From Streptococcus viridans (GTDB lineage: Bacteria > Bacillota > Bacilli > Lactobacillales > Streptococcaceae): DNA of 64,000 nt. A model generated the notes under the pieces. That model had not been told where the DNA came from. It ran no database searches and was given only the letters and a program-made list of their open reading frames with translations. A program made the position numbers and the translations under genes. Where the stretch lies: assembly GCF_900636365.1 (NCBI RefSeq), contig NZ_LR134266.1, positions 1,191,501-1,255,500 of the forward strand. The letters run 5' to 3'. This document shows, piece after piece, positions 56,857 through 64,000 of the stretch (the stretch's first letter is position 1; every line of letters begins with the position of its first letter).

Positions 56857-56891
56857 AAAAAATCTGCCTAGACAGCTTGTCCAGGCAGATT
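56857..56891 (-). terminator. Terminator of the M42 aminopeptidase gene
   Basis: Arms AATCTGCCT and AGGCAGATT extended by GACA/TGTC-type pairing, then T6 on the minus strand. Confidence 0.85.
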
Positions 56892-56924
56892 CGATGTTAT
56901 TTTTGTGATACTTAAAAACTGAGC

Positions 56925-57962
56925 CTATTTCACCAAGTCACTCTTGAGATAGGCATCGACCATGCGCTCTGTCGCCACCACTGAATCCACATGGGTCCGC
57001 TCATAGGAATGGCTAGACTCGATCCCTGCTCCAAGAAGACCATGCTTGACTTCTGCTCCTGCGCTCATAGCTGCGGAGGCATCGGATCCATAGAAAGGAT
57101 AGATGTCCAGTTTGTAAGGGATATTTTGCTCCTTGGCCAAGGCCATCAAATGCTGACGGAAACCATAGTGGTAAGGACCAGAAGCATCTTTGACACAGAT
57201 AGAAACTGTATACTCGTCTGTCTGCTGGTCATCTCCCATAGCCCCCATATCCACTGCCAAGTATTCAACCGCTTGAGCTGGGATGCTGGAGTTAGCCCCA
57301 TGGCCCACTTCTTCAAAGACAGAAAAGGCAAAGTGAGTCGTTACTGGAAGGGTCACGCCTTCTTCTTTGTAGATGCGGAGGAGGTTGAGCAAGATAGCAG
57401 CGCTAACCTTGTCATCCAAGTGACGAGACTTGATAAAGCCTGTATCCGTGACAATAGTCCGAGCATCAAAGCTGATAAAGTCTCCCACTTCGATCCCCAA
57501 GTCACGCGTTTCTTTTTCATTGGTCACTTTTTCATCCAAGCGCACTTCCATATTGTCCTGGGTCCGTTCCACAGTTCCCGCATCCTTGTAGACATGGCAA
57601 GAGGTTTGGTGGACAAGGATAGTACCCGAATGAGTCTTTCCTGTATTGGCCACATGGACGGTACAGTTTTCCCCTTCAATCATGTTCCAAGGGAAGCCCC
57701 CGATGCGATCCAGTTTGAGACGACCATCTGGCTTAACTGCCCGTACGATCGCTCCAAGCGTATCCACATGGGCTGTGATGTAGCGGTGTTGCTCGTCATT
57801 TTCCCCCTTGAGGACAACGGTCACACCCCCCTTAGCCGTCCGGATCGGACTGTAGCCCATCTCTGTCAAAGTCTTAACCAAGTATGCTGCTACTTCTTCC
57901 GTAAAGCCTGTCGGTGATGCGATGGCTGTGAGTTCTTTTAGATATTCGACTGTTTGATTCAT
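56925..57962 (-). CDS. M42 family aminopeptidase
   Basis: 345 residues from ATG 57962 behind AAGGAG; a TTG at 57977 lies inside that site. Metal ligands: TAHVDTLGA, RHLDDKVSA, FEEVGHG and the C-terminal SSHSYERTH. Cytosolic cobalt/zinc aminopeptidase, related to streptococcal glutamyl aminopeptidase (PepA) and endoglucanase-M-like proteins. It probably finishes degradation of imported peptides. Exact residue preference is not readable. Confidence 0.93.
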   Translation of the reverse strand: MNQTVEYLKELTAIASPTGFTEEVAAYLVKTLTEMGYSPIRTAKGGVTVVLKGENDEQHRYITAHVDTLGAIVRAVKPDGRLKLDRIGGFPWNMIEGENCTVHVANTGKTHSGTILVHQTSCHVYKDAGTVERTQDNMEVRLDEKVTNEKETRDLGIEVGDFISFDARTIVTDTGFIKSRHLDDKVSAAILLNLLRIYKEEGVTLPVTTHFAFSVFEEVGHGANSSIPAQAVEYLAVDMGAMGDDQQTDEYTVSICVKDASGPYHYGFRQHLMALAKEQNIPYKLDIYPFYGSDASAAMSAGAEVKHGLLGAGIESSHSYERTHVDSVVATERMVDAYLKSDLVK

Positions 57963-58038
57963 GAATTTCTCCTTCAATAATCTGCTAGTACGATTATAGC
58001 ACGACTGCCTTTAAAAGACTAGCAAAGCAAGACAGCAA

Positions 58039-58080
58039 AAAAGAGTCAGCAGATGGAAATTGCAATCTGCTGACTCTTTT
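58039..58080. terminator. Strong terminator after the lipoprotein gene
   Basis: Sixteen-base perfect arms from AAAAGAGTCAGCAGAT, ten-base loop, T-rich on both exits. Serves the minus-strand lipoprotein gene. Confidence 0.88.
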
Positions 58081-58146
58081 CTTACTTTCGATCTTGATCC
58101 AATCTATAGCTGCAGAAACTAAGTTCCCACAGAGAAGATATGAACA

Positions 58147-58752
58147 TTAGCTACTCAAACCTCCAACAAACTTATAAGCAGTTACCAAAGCATTTGTCAT
58201 TGTATCACGAGTTGCTTTGAAGGCCTCAATAAAGGCAGCACGGTGCTCTTCTGGGAATAGCGTTGTATCATCTCCAAATTGAGCAAGTGTTTCATTCACA
58301 GAAGCCAACTCTTCATCCATCTTCTTGATACCAGGTTCCAAGGTCTTGAAGTAAGATTCTTGTTCAGATTTTGGCAACTTTTCTCCCAATTCATTGGCAT
58401 GCTTCTTATAATTTTCAGCTAGTTTTGCATAAAGTCCCTTGATTTCACCGATTGTTTTAGCATTTTCAATTTCCTGATCTGTTACCAAAACAACTTCTGG
58501 AGCTGTTGCTTGAGCGCCAGAGCCTGATGAAGACTGGCTGGAAGAGCTACTTGTATCATCCGTCAACTCAAATTTCTTTGAAGAAAATGATTTCTTCTTA
58601 GATGAGGATGTTTTCTTAGAGGAAGAAGATTTCTCCACCTTGCTTGAAGACTTCTCTGAAGAAGCCTTTGGTTTTGCAGTTTGATTTCCCGAACATGCGA
58701 CCAAGGTCAAGACCGAGAGAAGGGTAATACCGCTTGCGACTAATTTTTTCAT
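58147..58752 (-). CDS. Unknown lipoprotein with Ser/Lys linker
   Basis: 201 residues. Lipobox VLTLVACSGN (Cys20), then about 65 residues made nearly wholly of Ser and Lys, then a helical domain of about 110 residues (EIENAKTIGEIKGLYAKLAE onward) with no family I recognise. The linker would carry the domain through the cell wall. Driven by a consensus TTGACA-17-TATAAT promoter (58784-58812), so it is probably highly expressed. Confidence 0.85.
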   Translation of the reverse strand: MKKLVASGITLLSVLTLVACSGNQTAKPKASSEKSSSKVEKSSSSKKTSSSKKKSFSSKKFELTDDTSSSSSQSSSGSGAQATAPEVVLVTDQEIENAKTIGEIKGLYAKLAENYKKHANELGEKLPKSEQESYFKTLEPGIKKMDEELASVNETLAQFGDDTTLFPEEHRAAFIEAFKATRDTMTNALVTAYKFVGGLSS

Positions 58753-58783
58753 GGTTGACTCCTATTCATAATTCATTTATAGA

Positions 58784-58812
58784 ATTATATCTAAAATTAT
58801 TTCGATTGTCAA
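58784..58812 (-). promoter_or_regulatory. Consensus promoter of the lipoprotein gene
   Basis: TTGACA (58807-58812), 17-bp spacer, TATAAT (58784-58789): all twelve consensus bases. Confidence 0.9.
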
Positions 58813-58930
58813 AGCATTATAATATCTTAGCTCCTTCTGCTGACGGTACATTTTTTAAGATGAGATAGGCCTTCTATCCTCTATAGTCATTTCTTAAATT
58901 GTCGGACTTTTATCATTTAGGACAAAAAAC

Positions 58931-58967
58931 TTGCTAAACTAATTAATTTTAATTATAATCATTCTAA
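58931..58967 (+). promoter_or_regulatory. Promoter and PerR-like box of the VIT transporter
   Basis: -35 TTGCTA (58931-58936), 17-bp spacer, -10 TATAAT (58954-58959). Positions 58953-58967 read TTATAATCATTCTAA, 14 of 15 against the Per box TTATAATNATTATAA, covering the -10. A Fur-type metalloregulator site is therefore likely. Confidence 0.72.
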
Positions 58968-58988
58968 ATAAGAAATCAGGAGACAAGT

Positions 58989-59684
58989 ATGACTGAAACA
59001 AAACATGGCATTGATGCTTCATTTAACGATCGCTTAAATATCTTACGGGCTGGAGTGCTGGGTGCCAATGATGGCATTATCTCAATCGCTGGAGTTGTTA
59101 TCGGGGTTGCCAGTGCGACCAGTAACCTCTGGATCATCTTTCTCTCTGGTCTCTCTGCAATTCTAGCTGGTGCCTTCTCTATGGCGGGTGGTGAATACGT
59201 CTCTGTATCGACCCAAAAGGATACAGAAGAAGCTGCTGTGAGTCGGGAGCAAGCCCTTCTGGACCGGGATCCAAAAGCCGCCCGCGATTCCCTCTATGCG
59301 GCCTATATCCAAAATGGGGAATGCGAAACGGCTGCTCAAATCATGACAGAGCGGGCCTTTCTCAGACATCCTCTCAAGGCCCTAGTGGAAGAAAAGTATG
59401 GCCTGGAGTTTGAAGAGTTTACCAATCCATGGCATGCAGCCATCTCTAGCTTTGTTGCTTTTGTCCTCGGCTCTCTTCCACCTGTGCTGTCCATTCTTCT
59501 CTTTCCAAAAGAAATCCGGATCCCAGCAACGGTGATCATCGTGGCCCTTTCCCTTCTCTTTACCGGCTACACCAGTGCCAAGCTAGGAAAAGCACCAACC
59601 AAGCAAGCCATGATCCGTAACTTGATCATCGGACTACTGACTATGGGGGTTACCTATCTCTTTGGACAATTGTTTAGTATTTAA
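58989..59684 (+). CDS. VIT1/CCC1-family iron/manganese transporter
   Basis: 231 residues. LRAGVLGANDGIISIAGVVIGVASA, the N-terminal VIT signature, and AGAFSMAGGEYVSVSTQKDTEE, followed by a cytoplasmic metal-binding helical insert and three more membrane segments. Family members move Fe2+ or Mn2+ out of the cytoplasm. The PerR-like operator fits a role in metal or peroxide homeostasis. Good AGGAGA site. Confidence 0.92.
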   Translation: MTETKHGIDASFNDRLNILRAGVLGANDGIISIAGVVIGVASATSNLWIIFLSGLSAILAGAFSMAGGEYVSVSTQKDTEEAAVSREQALLDRDPKAARDSLYAAYIQNGECETAAQIMTERAFLRHPLKALVEEKYGLEFEEFTNPWHAAISSFVAFVLGSLPPVLSILLFPKEIRIPATVIIVALSLLFTGYTSAKLGKAPTKQAMIRNLIIGLLTMGVTYLFGQLFSI

Positions 59685-59730
59685 AAAAGGCTGAGACTTC
59701 TGTCTCAGCTAAATTTGAAGATTTAATCCT

Positions 59731-59874
59731 CTAAAAAACTTTCCTTAGGTGAGTACGGACGTCAGCGAACTTCGAAGAAGTTCCATGACTTAGTTTTGGA
59801 CCCAAGGTTCCAAAACTCCCGAGTGCCTGAAACAAATGCGTTTCAGGCACTTTCTCACAGCGGAAAGTTTTTAG
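59731..59874. repeat. 144-bp repeat-like structured element
   Basis: Terminal inverted repeat CTAAAAAACTTTCC against CTAAAAACTTTCC, with three internal hairpins: GAACTTC/GAAGTTC (59767-59783), TTTTGG/CCAAAA (59794-59815) and GTGCCTGAAA/TTTCAGGCAC (59823-59850). No reading frame. Looks like an intergenic miniature element; only one copy is in this window. A GGCTGAGAC/GTCTCAGC hairpin at 59688-59710 terminates the VIT gene just before it. Confidence 0.65.
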
Positions 59875-59972
59875 ATCTTCCTAAATGAAAAAAACAGAAG
59901 TCATTATGTGGAAGAATCATCTAGAAATTTTTTATTCTGAAATCTAAGCTGGAACCTCAGTTTCAGCTTTTA

Positions 59973-60512
59973 TTATGCTTCCAACAAGGCTTGGGCTTGT
60001 TTTTCCAATCCTGCGATGGCTTCGTCTGTCAAGACCAATTCACCTGTTGCCCAGGCTTCTGGGTTAACGGTCGTTCCTGTGAAGTCACCCACTACTTGGG
60101 TACGAACGAATGGTAAGAGGGCTTGGTAGGCCGCAAACATTGGCTCGTGTCCTGCGTTAGCGACTGAAGAGACGGTTACGATCTTGTCTTGGAGTGCAGA
60201 TGGGCCACGAGTTTCTGATAGGTCAAGCGCACGACTGAGCCAGTCGATCAAGTTTTTTACCACACCTGGAATGGCAAAGTTATAAACTGGTGAGAAAATC
60301 CAGATGGCATCTGCAGCAAGGACCGCATCACGCGCCGCTTGCACTGCTGGCAAGGTAGGAGTTTCCAAATCTTGGTTCATCATAGGGATGTCCTTGTAGT
60401 CCAAGTAAGTTACATCTGCTTTTCCTTCAAGAAGGCTTTCTGCTTTCTTAGCCATTTGGTGGTTGAAAGATCCTTGACGAAGGGATCCGACGATAAATAA
60501 AATGTTTTTCAT
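59973..60512 (-). CDS. NADPH-dependent FMN reductase
   Basis: 179 residues, flavodoxin-like fold: [19 protein letters not shown] binds FMN phosphate and [20 protein letters not shown] is the family's second motif. Reduces quinones, azo dyes or FMN with NADPH. Transcribed from TTGACA-16-TATAAT whose -35 is buried in an inverted repeat also present at the VOC gene, so it is likely induced by electrophiles. Confidence 0.92.
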   Translation of the reverse strand: MKNILFIVGSLRQGSFNHQMAKKAESLLEGKADVTYLDYKDIPMMNQDLETPTLPAVQAARDAVLAADAIWIFSPVYNFAIPGVVKNLIDWLSRALDLSETRGPSALQDKIVTVSSVANAGHEPMFAAYQALLPFVRTQVVGDFTGTTVNPEAWATGELVLTDEAIAGLEKQAQALLEA

Positions 60513-60570
60513 AGCTGTTTCCTCTTTCTGTTGTAAGATTATTTATTACAAAAACTATTATACACGGCCT

Positions 60571-60595
60571 AGATGTAATGTCAAAGATTACATCT
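60571..60595 (-). promoter_or_regulatory. Operator of the FMN reductase gene
   Basis: Perfect nine-base arms AGATGTAAT and ATTACATCT with a seven-base gap. The -35 TTGACA lies within it and the -10 TATAAT follows at 16-bp spacing. Same architecture as the site at 61538. Confidence 0.75.
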
Positions 60596-60659
60596 TGAAA
60601 TATCACTAATTTTTACTATTTGTTTTTTTCTCTCAATAAGCCAAAATTTATCAAGCTTT

Positions 60660-61511
60660 CTAACCCTTTCTGACACGAGTTACAATCCCATCTGGGTCTG
60701 TAAAGGCGAGCTCACTTGAGGTCAACCAAGTGACAGGGGCCTCCTGCTCTTTTGCTCTCTCTGCGATGGCAACCAAGTCTTCTTTCTTTTCTACGTGGAC
60801 GACGTAATAAGCAAGGCCAGGAAGCTGGGCTTCCCGTTTAGCCAAATGCTTGCCACCCCACTCATTGACTGCTAGGTGATGGTGGTAGTCTCCAGAAGCA
60901 ATCCAGCTGGCGGATGGAATGGTAAACTTATCCGAGAATTCTAGCACCTTTTGGTAAAAGGTGGACCCTGCTCGGCTATCTCTAACGGAGAGGTGGATAT
61001 GTCCCACGCGGGTAGCGGACGCTATCTGGAAGGGCTCCACCTTGCGCCCCATTTCATAGATCTCTTGAGCAGATAGCTCCTCTGTCACTCCAATGATGCG
61101 ACCATCCTCACGGATATCCCACTCCGCCACTGGCTTATCCCGGTAGAGCTCAATGCCGTTTCCCTCTGGATCTTCGAGATAGAGAGCCTCGCTGTAGCCA
61201 TGGTCGGCAGCCCCGACAAAGGGAACCTTCAGCTCAGCCATATTCTTGAAGACATCCGCCAAGTCCTCCCGACTAGGTAGGAGAATGGCCATGTGATAGA
61301 GACCATAGCTAGCTTTAACGGCTTCGGCCCGATCCGTTTGGATGAGATGCACCAAGGGTTTGCCTCCAGCCCCAAGAAGGACTTGCTCCTCCGTCTGAGA
61401 CAACATCTCCAAGCCCAACATTTGGGTGTAAAAAGCGGTTTGGCGCACCAGGTCCTTCACATTGAGCGCAACTTCTGCCAAGTAAATCTTACTATTGTAG
61501 GTATAGCTCAT
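60660..61511 (-). CDS. VOC-family protein, catechol-2,3-dioxygenase-like
   Basis: 283 residues with two glyoxalase/VOC modules, starting VALNVKDLVRQTAFYTQMLG and VGHIHLSVRDSRAGSTFYQK. Metal ligands could be His of VGHIHLSV, His of YHHHLAVNEW and a Glu; together they resemble CatE/MhqO-type ring-cleaving dioxygenases that detoxify quinones and catechols in Firmicutes. Shares an operator with the FMN reductase gene downstream. Good AAGGAGA site. Confidence 0.88.
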   Translation of the reverse strand: MSYTYNSKIYLAEVALNVKDLVRQTAFYTQMLGLEMLSQTEEQVLLGAGGKPLVHLIQTDRAEAVKASYGLYHMAILLPSREDLADVFKNMAELKVPFVGAADHGYSEALYLEDPEGNGIELYRDKPVAEWDIREDGRIIGVTEELSAQEIYEMGRKVEPFQIASATRVGHIHLSVRDSRAGSTFYQKVLEFSDKFTIPSASWIASGDYHHHLAVNEWGGKHLAKREAQLPGLAYYVVHVEKKEDLVAIAERAKEQEAPVTWLTSSELAFTDPDGIVTRVRKG

Positions 61512-61537
61512 GGGTATCTCCTTGTCGGTTTTGTTTT

Positions 61538-61560
61538 GCTGTAACTGTTTATATTACATC
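61538..61560 (-). promoter_or_regulatory. Operator of the VOC gene
   Basis: Minus-strand GATGTAAT, seven-base gap, GTTACAGC: the same spacing and nearly the same arms as at 60571. It abuts the -10 TATAAT (61562-61567 region), which has TTGCTT 16 bp upstream. Confidence 0.7.
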
Positions 61561-61609
61561 ATTATACACTCTTTTTTAAAAGAAGCAAATTAAATAACTC
61601 GACAGAAAA

Positions 61610-61633
61610 CCCTCCTTAGAAAACTAAGGAGGG
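61610..61633 (-). terminator. Terminator of the HigA-like gene
   Basis: Ten-base arms CCCTCCTTAG and CTAAGGAGGG with a four-base loop, then TTTTC on the minus strand. Confidence 0.8.
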
Positions 61634-61667
61634 ATGTGTTAGTAAAGATATAAAAAAGGACGTATTA

Positions 61668-61946
61668 TTAGAATTCTTGTGTAACTTCCGCCACTTTCCT
61701 ATCAAATAAATCTTGTAAATTAAGCCAAGTTTTCATCGAAATATTAGTAAGCTTCTCTAACTTCTGAGCAATATCATTACTAATTGATTCCTCACCATTC
61801 ACTAATTTACTGATCGTCTTTGGTGATAGCCCCAACTTCTCCGCAAATTCTTTCTGGGTAATCTGATAATCTTCAATTAGCTCTCCAATATATTGACCTG
61901 GATGGAAAGCAATTCCGTCTTTGTATTCAACAATTTTCATACACAT
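61668..61946 (-). CDS. HigA/VapI-like HTH antitoxin
   Basis: 92 residues. HPGQYIGELIEDYQITQKEFA followed by EKLGLSPKTISKLVNGEESI is a Cro/C1-type helix-turn-helix of the HigA antitoxin family. Antitoxins normally follow a HigB RelE-type toxin gene, but the 141 bases upstream hold no such gene, so it appears to be an orphan. GGAGG lies 12 bases before ATG 61946. Could still act as a stand-alone regulator. Confidence 0.85.
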   Translation of the reverse strand: MCMKIVEYKDGIAFHPGQYIGELIEDYQITQKEFAEKLGLSPKTISKLVNGEESISNDIAQKLEKLTNISMKTWLNLQDLFDRKVAEVTQEF

Positions 61947-62087
61947 AGTGATTACTGACCTCCTTTATTTTTAAGAATTTAAATTTTATCAGACTAGAAC
62001 GAAGGCTCGTCGTTATAAATCTTGGAAAAATAATTAATTTAAAAAGATATGACTTTCACATACAAAAAGCAAAGCATTTGCAAAGGA

Positions 62088-62797
62088 TTACTTTTTCGGT
62101 TTAAAAGTACATTTTTTATAATCAATTACAATATTAGGATCGATATTTGGAAGAAAGACGTTAAATAAAGATCTTTCTTTCGTCACTGCTTGCAAGTGAA
62201 CTCCAATCGGAATTACATCAGCCTTGTTTCGATAAATGGGATGAGAAGCCATGCATACCGAACTTTTTTTAAGTTCTTTTACTACCTTCACTTCAAAATG
62301 CCACTGGCTGAATTGATTTTCAAAACCTTTTTTCTTAACATCTTTCCCCATATTGCTCCATGCTGTTTGTATAAACAAGGATTTCAAAGCTTTATTAGGA
62401 TGACCATGAAGTTCCTCATCACCACCCAAAGAATAGGCAATTAAATGTCCTCGATGAAAAAACTTAATAGCTTTTTTATATTAGGTTTTAATAAATCATT
62501 CCAACCTTTTGGTTTTCCAAGTCTACGACGTTTCTTTTTATCACTTGATTCTTTTTGAGTTTTAATAACATTATTATCATTTTTATTGATATAAAAAATA
62601 GCACCTTTAGGTCTCTTACCTAGCTCTAGTGAATGCGGAACAATATACCCTGATTCACCCTTACTCATAAAGCGAATTGTTGCGATATTATCATTTACTA
62701 CAAAATAATTTGATGCATACTGAACTGAGTATCCAACCAAATCAGTAAGTTGTTCACTAGGAATATGCATCAAATTTAAAATATCTTGATCTGACAT
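62088..62797 (-). pseudogene. DNA/RNA non-specific endonuclease, split by a -1 frame change
   Basis: Two overlapping pieces form one Spd/EndA-like nuclease. Frame 1 (62797 down to 62441) ends after KPNIKKLLSFF; the next frame continues HRGHLIAYSLGGDEE, then FIQTAWSN and IPIGVHLQAVTKERSLFNVFLPN, which match streptococcal nuclease conserved blocks including the RGH motif. The frames join at a T6 run (62457-62462), which with the next C forms T TTT TTC in the correct phase for -1 slippage. The joined product is about 236 residues with no signal peptide. Either a homopolymer mutation or programmed frameshifting. Confidence 0.75.
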
Positions 62798-63092
62798 CGA
62801 AAAACTCTTTCTAAATTTAAAACTTCTACTTTACCTTCACTAAGTCAGTTTTCAACATAAGTAAAACCAATTTTCCAAATTAAGCAAGGCCTAAATTTCA
62901 TCTATTTCTGATTTTTTCAAAAAACTTTTCAATCATATTTTCATATAAATCCTTAATTACATCCATGAATTTCAACATAGAAATCCGTCATTATGTTCTA
63001 GCTCTTACCACTTTCAATTCCCTTATAAAATATGCAGAGTAAATGCCCAGATTTATCTTGTTCTTTTTGAGAAGATTGCAATTATTATAATT
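62798..63092. other. AT-rich gap with no clear gene
   Basis: About 295 bases. Minus-strand fragments such as a short frame ending KGIESGKS and a 22-codon frame starting MDVIKDLYENMIEKFF are visible but have no convincing start or partner. No promoter of quality or terminator found. Confidence 0.4.
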
Positions 63093-64000
63093 TTACGGAA
63101 GTAACAAATCGACTACTTGTTTATAGAAAGTAAATTTAGTATAAAATTCATTATGATTATAAATCAAAATTAGTATAACTATCAAACTACATAAGAGACT
63201 GTAAATTAACCATTTATATAAAGTTTCAATTTTTTCTAACCGTTTAAATTCTGTTTTGTAGCTATCAGATTCTTTCAAAGTATTAATAAAATGTTTATCT
63301 ATACTGTATAACATATTATAATTATTATCAATATCGTCACACTCTGATTTTATAGACTTAGAATCAAAATTCCATCCTCTTATTGTATTTACTAAAATTA
63401 TACAAATTAAATACAATATTCCAGAATATACTGTTAGTGACATAGCTAACCTTGTATTAAAATTTTTAAAAACAAATGTAGTTAATATTGTTATAATTAG
63501 AACTAAAAATTGCTGAGATAATGTATTAGAAATGTTTTTGATACTAACCAAAATCTCTTTTTGAAGTTTTGAGAAATCTTCTGTTAACTTTTGTTTATCA
63601 GAGATAAACTTTTTTAATTTATCATTGATAAATAAATTATAATTGGATTGTACATCTTTTAAAATATACTGAAAGTCCATATTACTAATTGTATTTTGTC
63701 GCTTGATAAATTCGGAAAAAATATTTCTAAAAATTATCAACTTTTCATAATAAGTTTTATCATCATCAAAAATAAAATCAAATAATTGATTGAGTGTACC
63801 AAATAGATCTATATTATCTATTTCAATACTATTCATTTCTAAAATAGCATTTTTTTCAAAACTTATAATATATTCATTTCTAGATATTTTTCTTTCCGAC
63901 ACTATACTTAGAAAGCCATCAAGTGTATCACTTTTAAATTCATCAAAATTTCTATCTAAAATTATTTTAGGAAGAGCACAAAGCATATTATGATTAAATT
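63093..64000 (-). CDS. Unknown membrane protein, N-terminus beyond the window
   Basis: At least 297 residues from the first Met at 63986, but the frame stays open to the right edge and that ATG has no ribosome site, so the true start is probably outside. Residues 1-160 are charged and helical; hydrophobic segments follow near 162-178, 185-203 and 265-280. Very AT-rich, Lys/Asn/Ile-heavy composition unlike the core genes, which suggests horizontal acquisition. I recognise no family. Confidence 0.6.
   Translation of the reverse strand, partial: FNHNMLCALPKIILDRNFDEFKSDTLDGFLSIVSERKISRNEYIISFEKNAILEMNSIEIDNIDLFGTLNQLFDFIFDDDKTYYEKLIIFRNIFSEFIKRQNTISNMDFQYILKDVQSNYNLFINDKLKKFISDKQKLTEDFSKLQKEILVSIKNISNTLSQQFLVLIITILTTFVFKNFNTRLAMSLTVYSGILYLICIILVNTIRGWNFDSKSIKSECDDIDNNYNMLYSIDKHFINTLKESDSYKTEFKRLEKIETLYKWLIYSLLCSLIVILILIYNHNEFYTKFTFYKQVVDLLLP

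Noticed and set aside
936..63993. Dozens of long antisense frames over real genes
   Set aside because: They mirror codon structure of confirmed genes, lack ribosome sites and show no domains.
1..64000. CRISPR arrays, tRNA or rRNA genes, insertion sequences, prophage
   Set aside because: No regularly spaced repeats, cloverleaf or transposase/phage genes were seen on reading both strands.

Overview
The window is a stretch of a Firmicutes chromosome, almost certainly an oral or commensal Streptococcus of the sanguinis/mitis type. Supporting signs are the rmlD-rgpABCD rhamnose-glucan locus, murB-potABCD, the block of bmpA ABC transporter, cdd, deoC, pdp and methyltransferase next to coaA and rpsT, LPXTG surface proteins, and sigma-A promoters with strong Shine-Dalgarno sites. 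I cannot assign a species. Most genes lie on the minus strand. No rRNA, tRNA, CRISPR array, prophage or intact insertion sequence was seen. || Layout. 1-10 kb: cell-wall rhamnose polysaccharide genes (rgpD cut by the left edge, rgpC, rgpB, rgpA, rmlD), preceded upstream by an AT-rich cassette of four family-2 glycosyltransferases, a flippase-like protein and a DUF2304 protein. 10-13 kb: first of three cell-wall-anchored Xaa-Pro dipeptidyl-peptidases (X-PDAP). 13-18 kb: polyamine uptake (potABCD) and murB, separated by a strikingly structured 205-nt leader. 18-23 kb: an unknown membrane protein, hom-thrB and a polysaccharide deacetylase. 23-31 kb: nucleoside uptake and salvage. 31-35 kb: coaA, rpsT, a small P-loop kinase, a TetR regulator, DegV. 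35-48 kb: an ABC exporter, a RocB-like M20 peptidase, X-PDAP copy 2, cytoplasmic alpha-amylase, thioredoxin and X-PDAP copy 3. Two near-identical 175-bp repeats lie in the same orientation at 34.6 and 44.1 kb. 48-57 kb: an oligopeptide-binding lipoprotein with a perfect CodY box, then trpEGDCFBA under a T-box leader. 57-61.5 kb: an M42 aminopeptidase, a lipoprotein, a VIT/CCC1 metal transporter with a PerR-like box, and two electrophile-response genes sharing one operator. 61.6-64 kb: an AT-rich accessory end with an orphan HigA-like HTH protein, a frame-disrupted nuclease and an unknown membrane protein cut by the right edge. || How it fits together. A large part of the window concerns nutrient scavenging: three surface exopeptidases that should release Xaa-Pro dipeptides, an oligopeptide-binding protein, polyamine and nucleoside ABC importers, and amylase. 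Recognisable sites suggest control by carbon (cre boxes at X-PDAP copies 1 and 3 and at the nucleoside/coaA divergent promoters), amino acids (CodY box, Trp T-box), metal/peroxide (PerR-like box) and electrophiles (a shared inverted repeat). The most novel-looking signals are the murB-potA structured leader, the shared operator of the quinone-stress pair, and the nuclease split exactly at a canonical -1 slippery heptamer.
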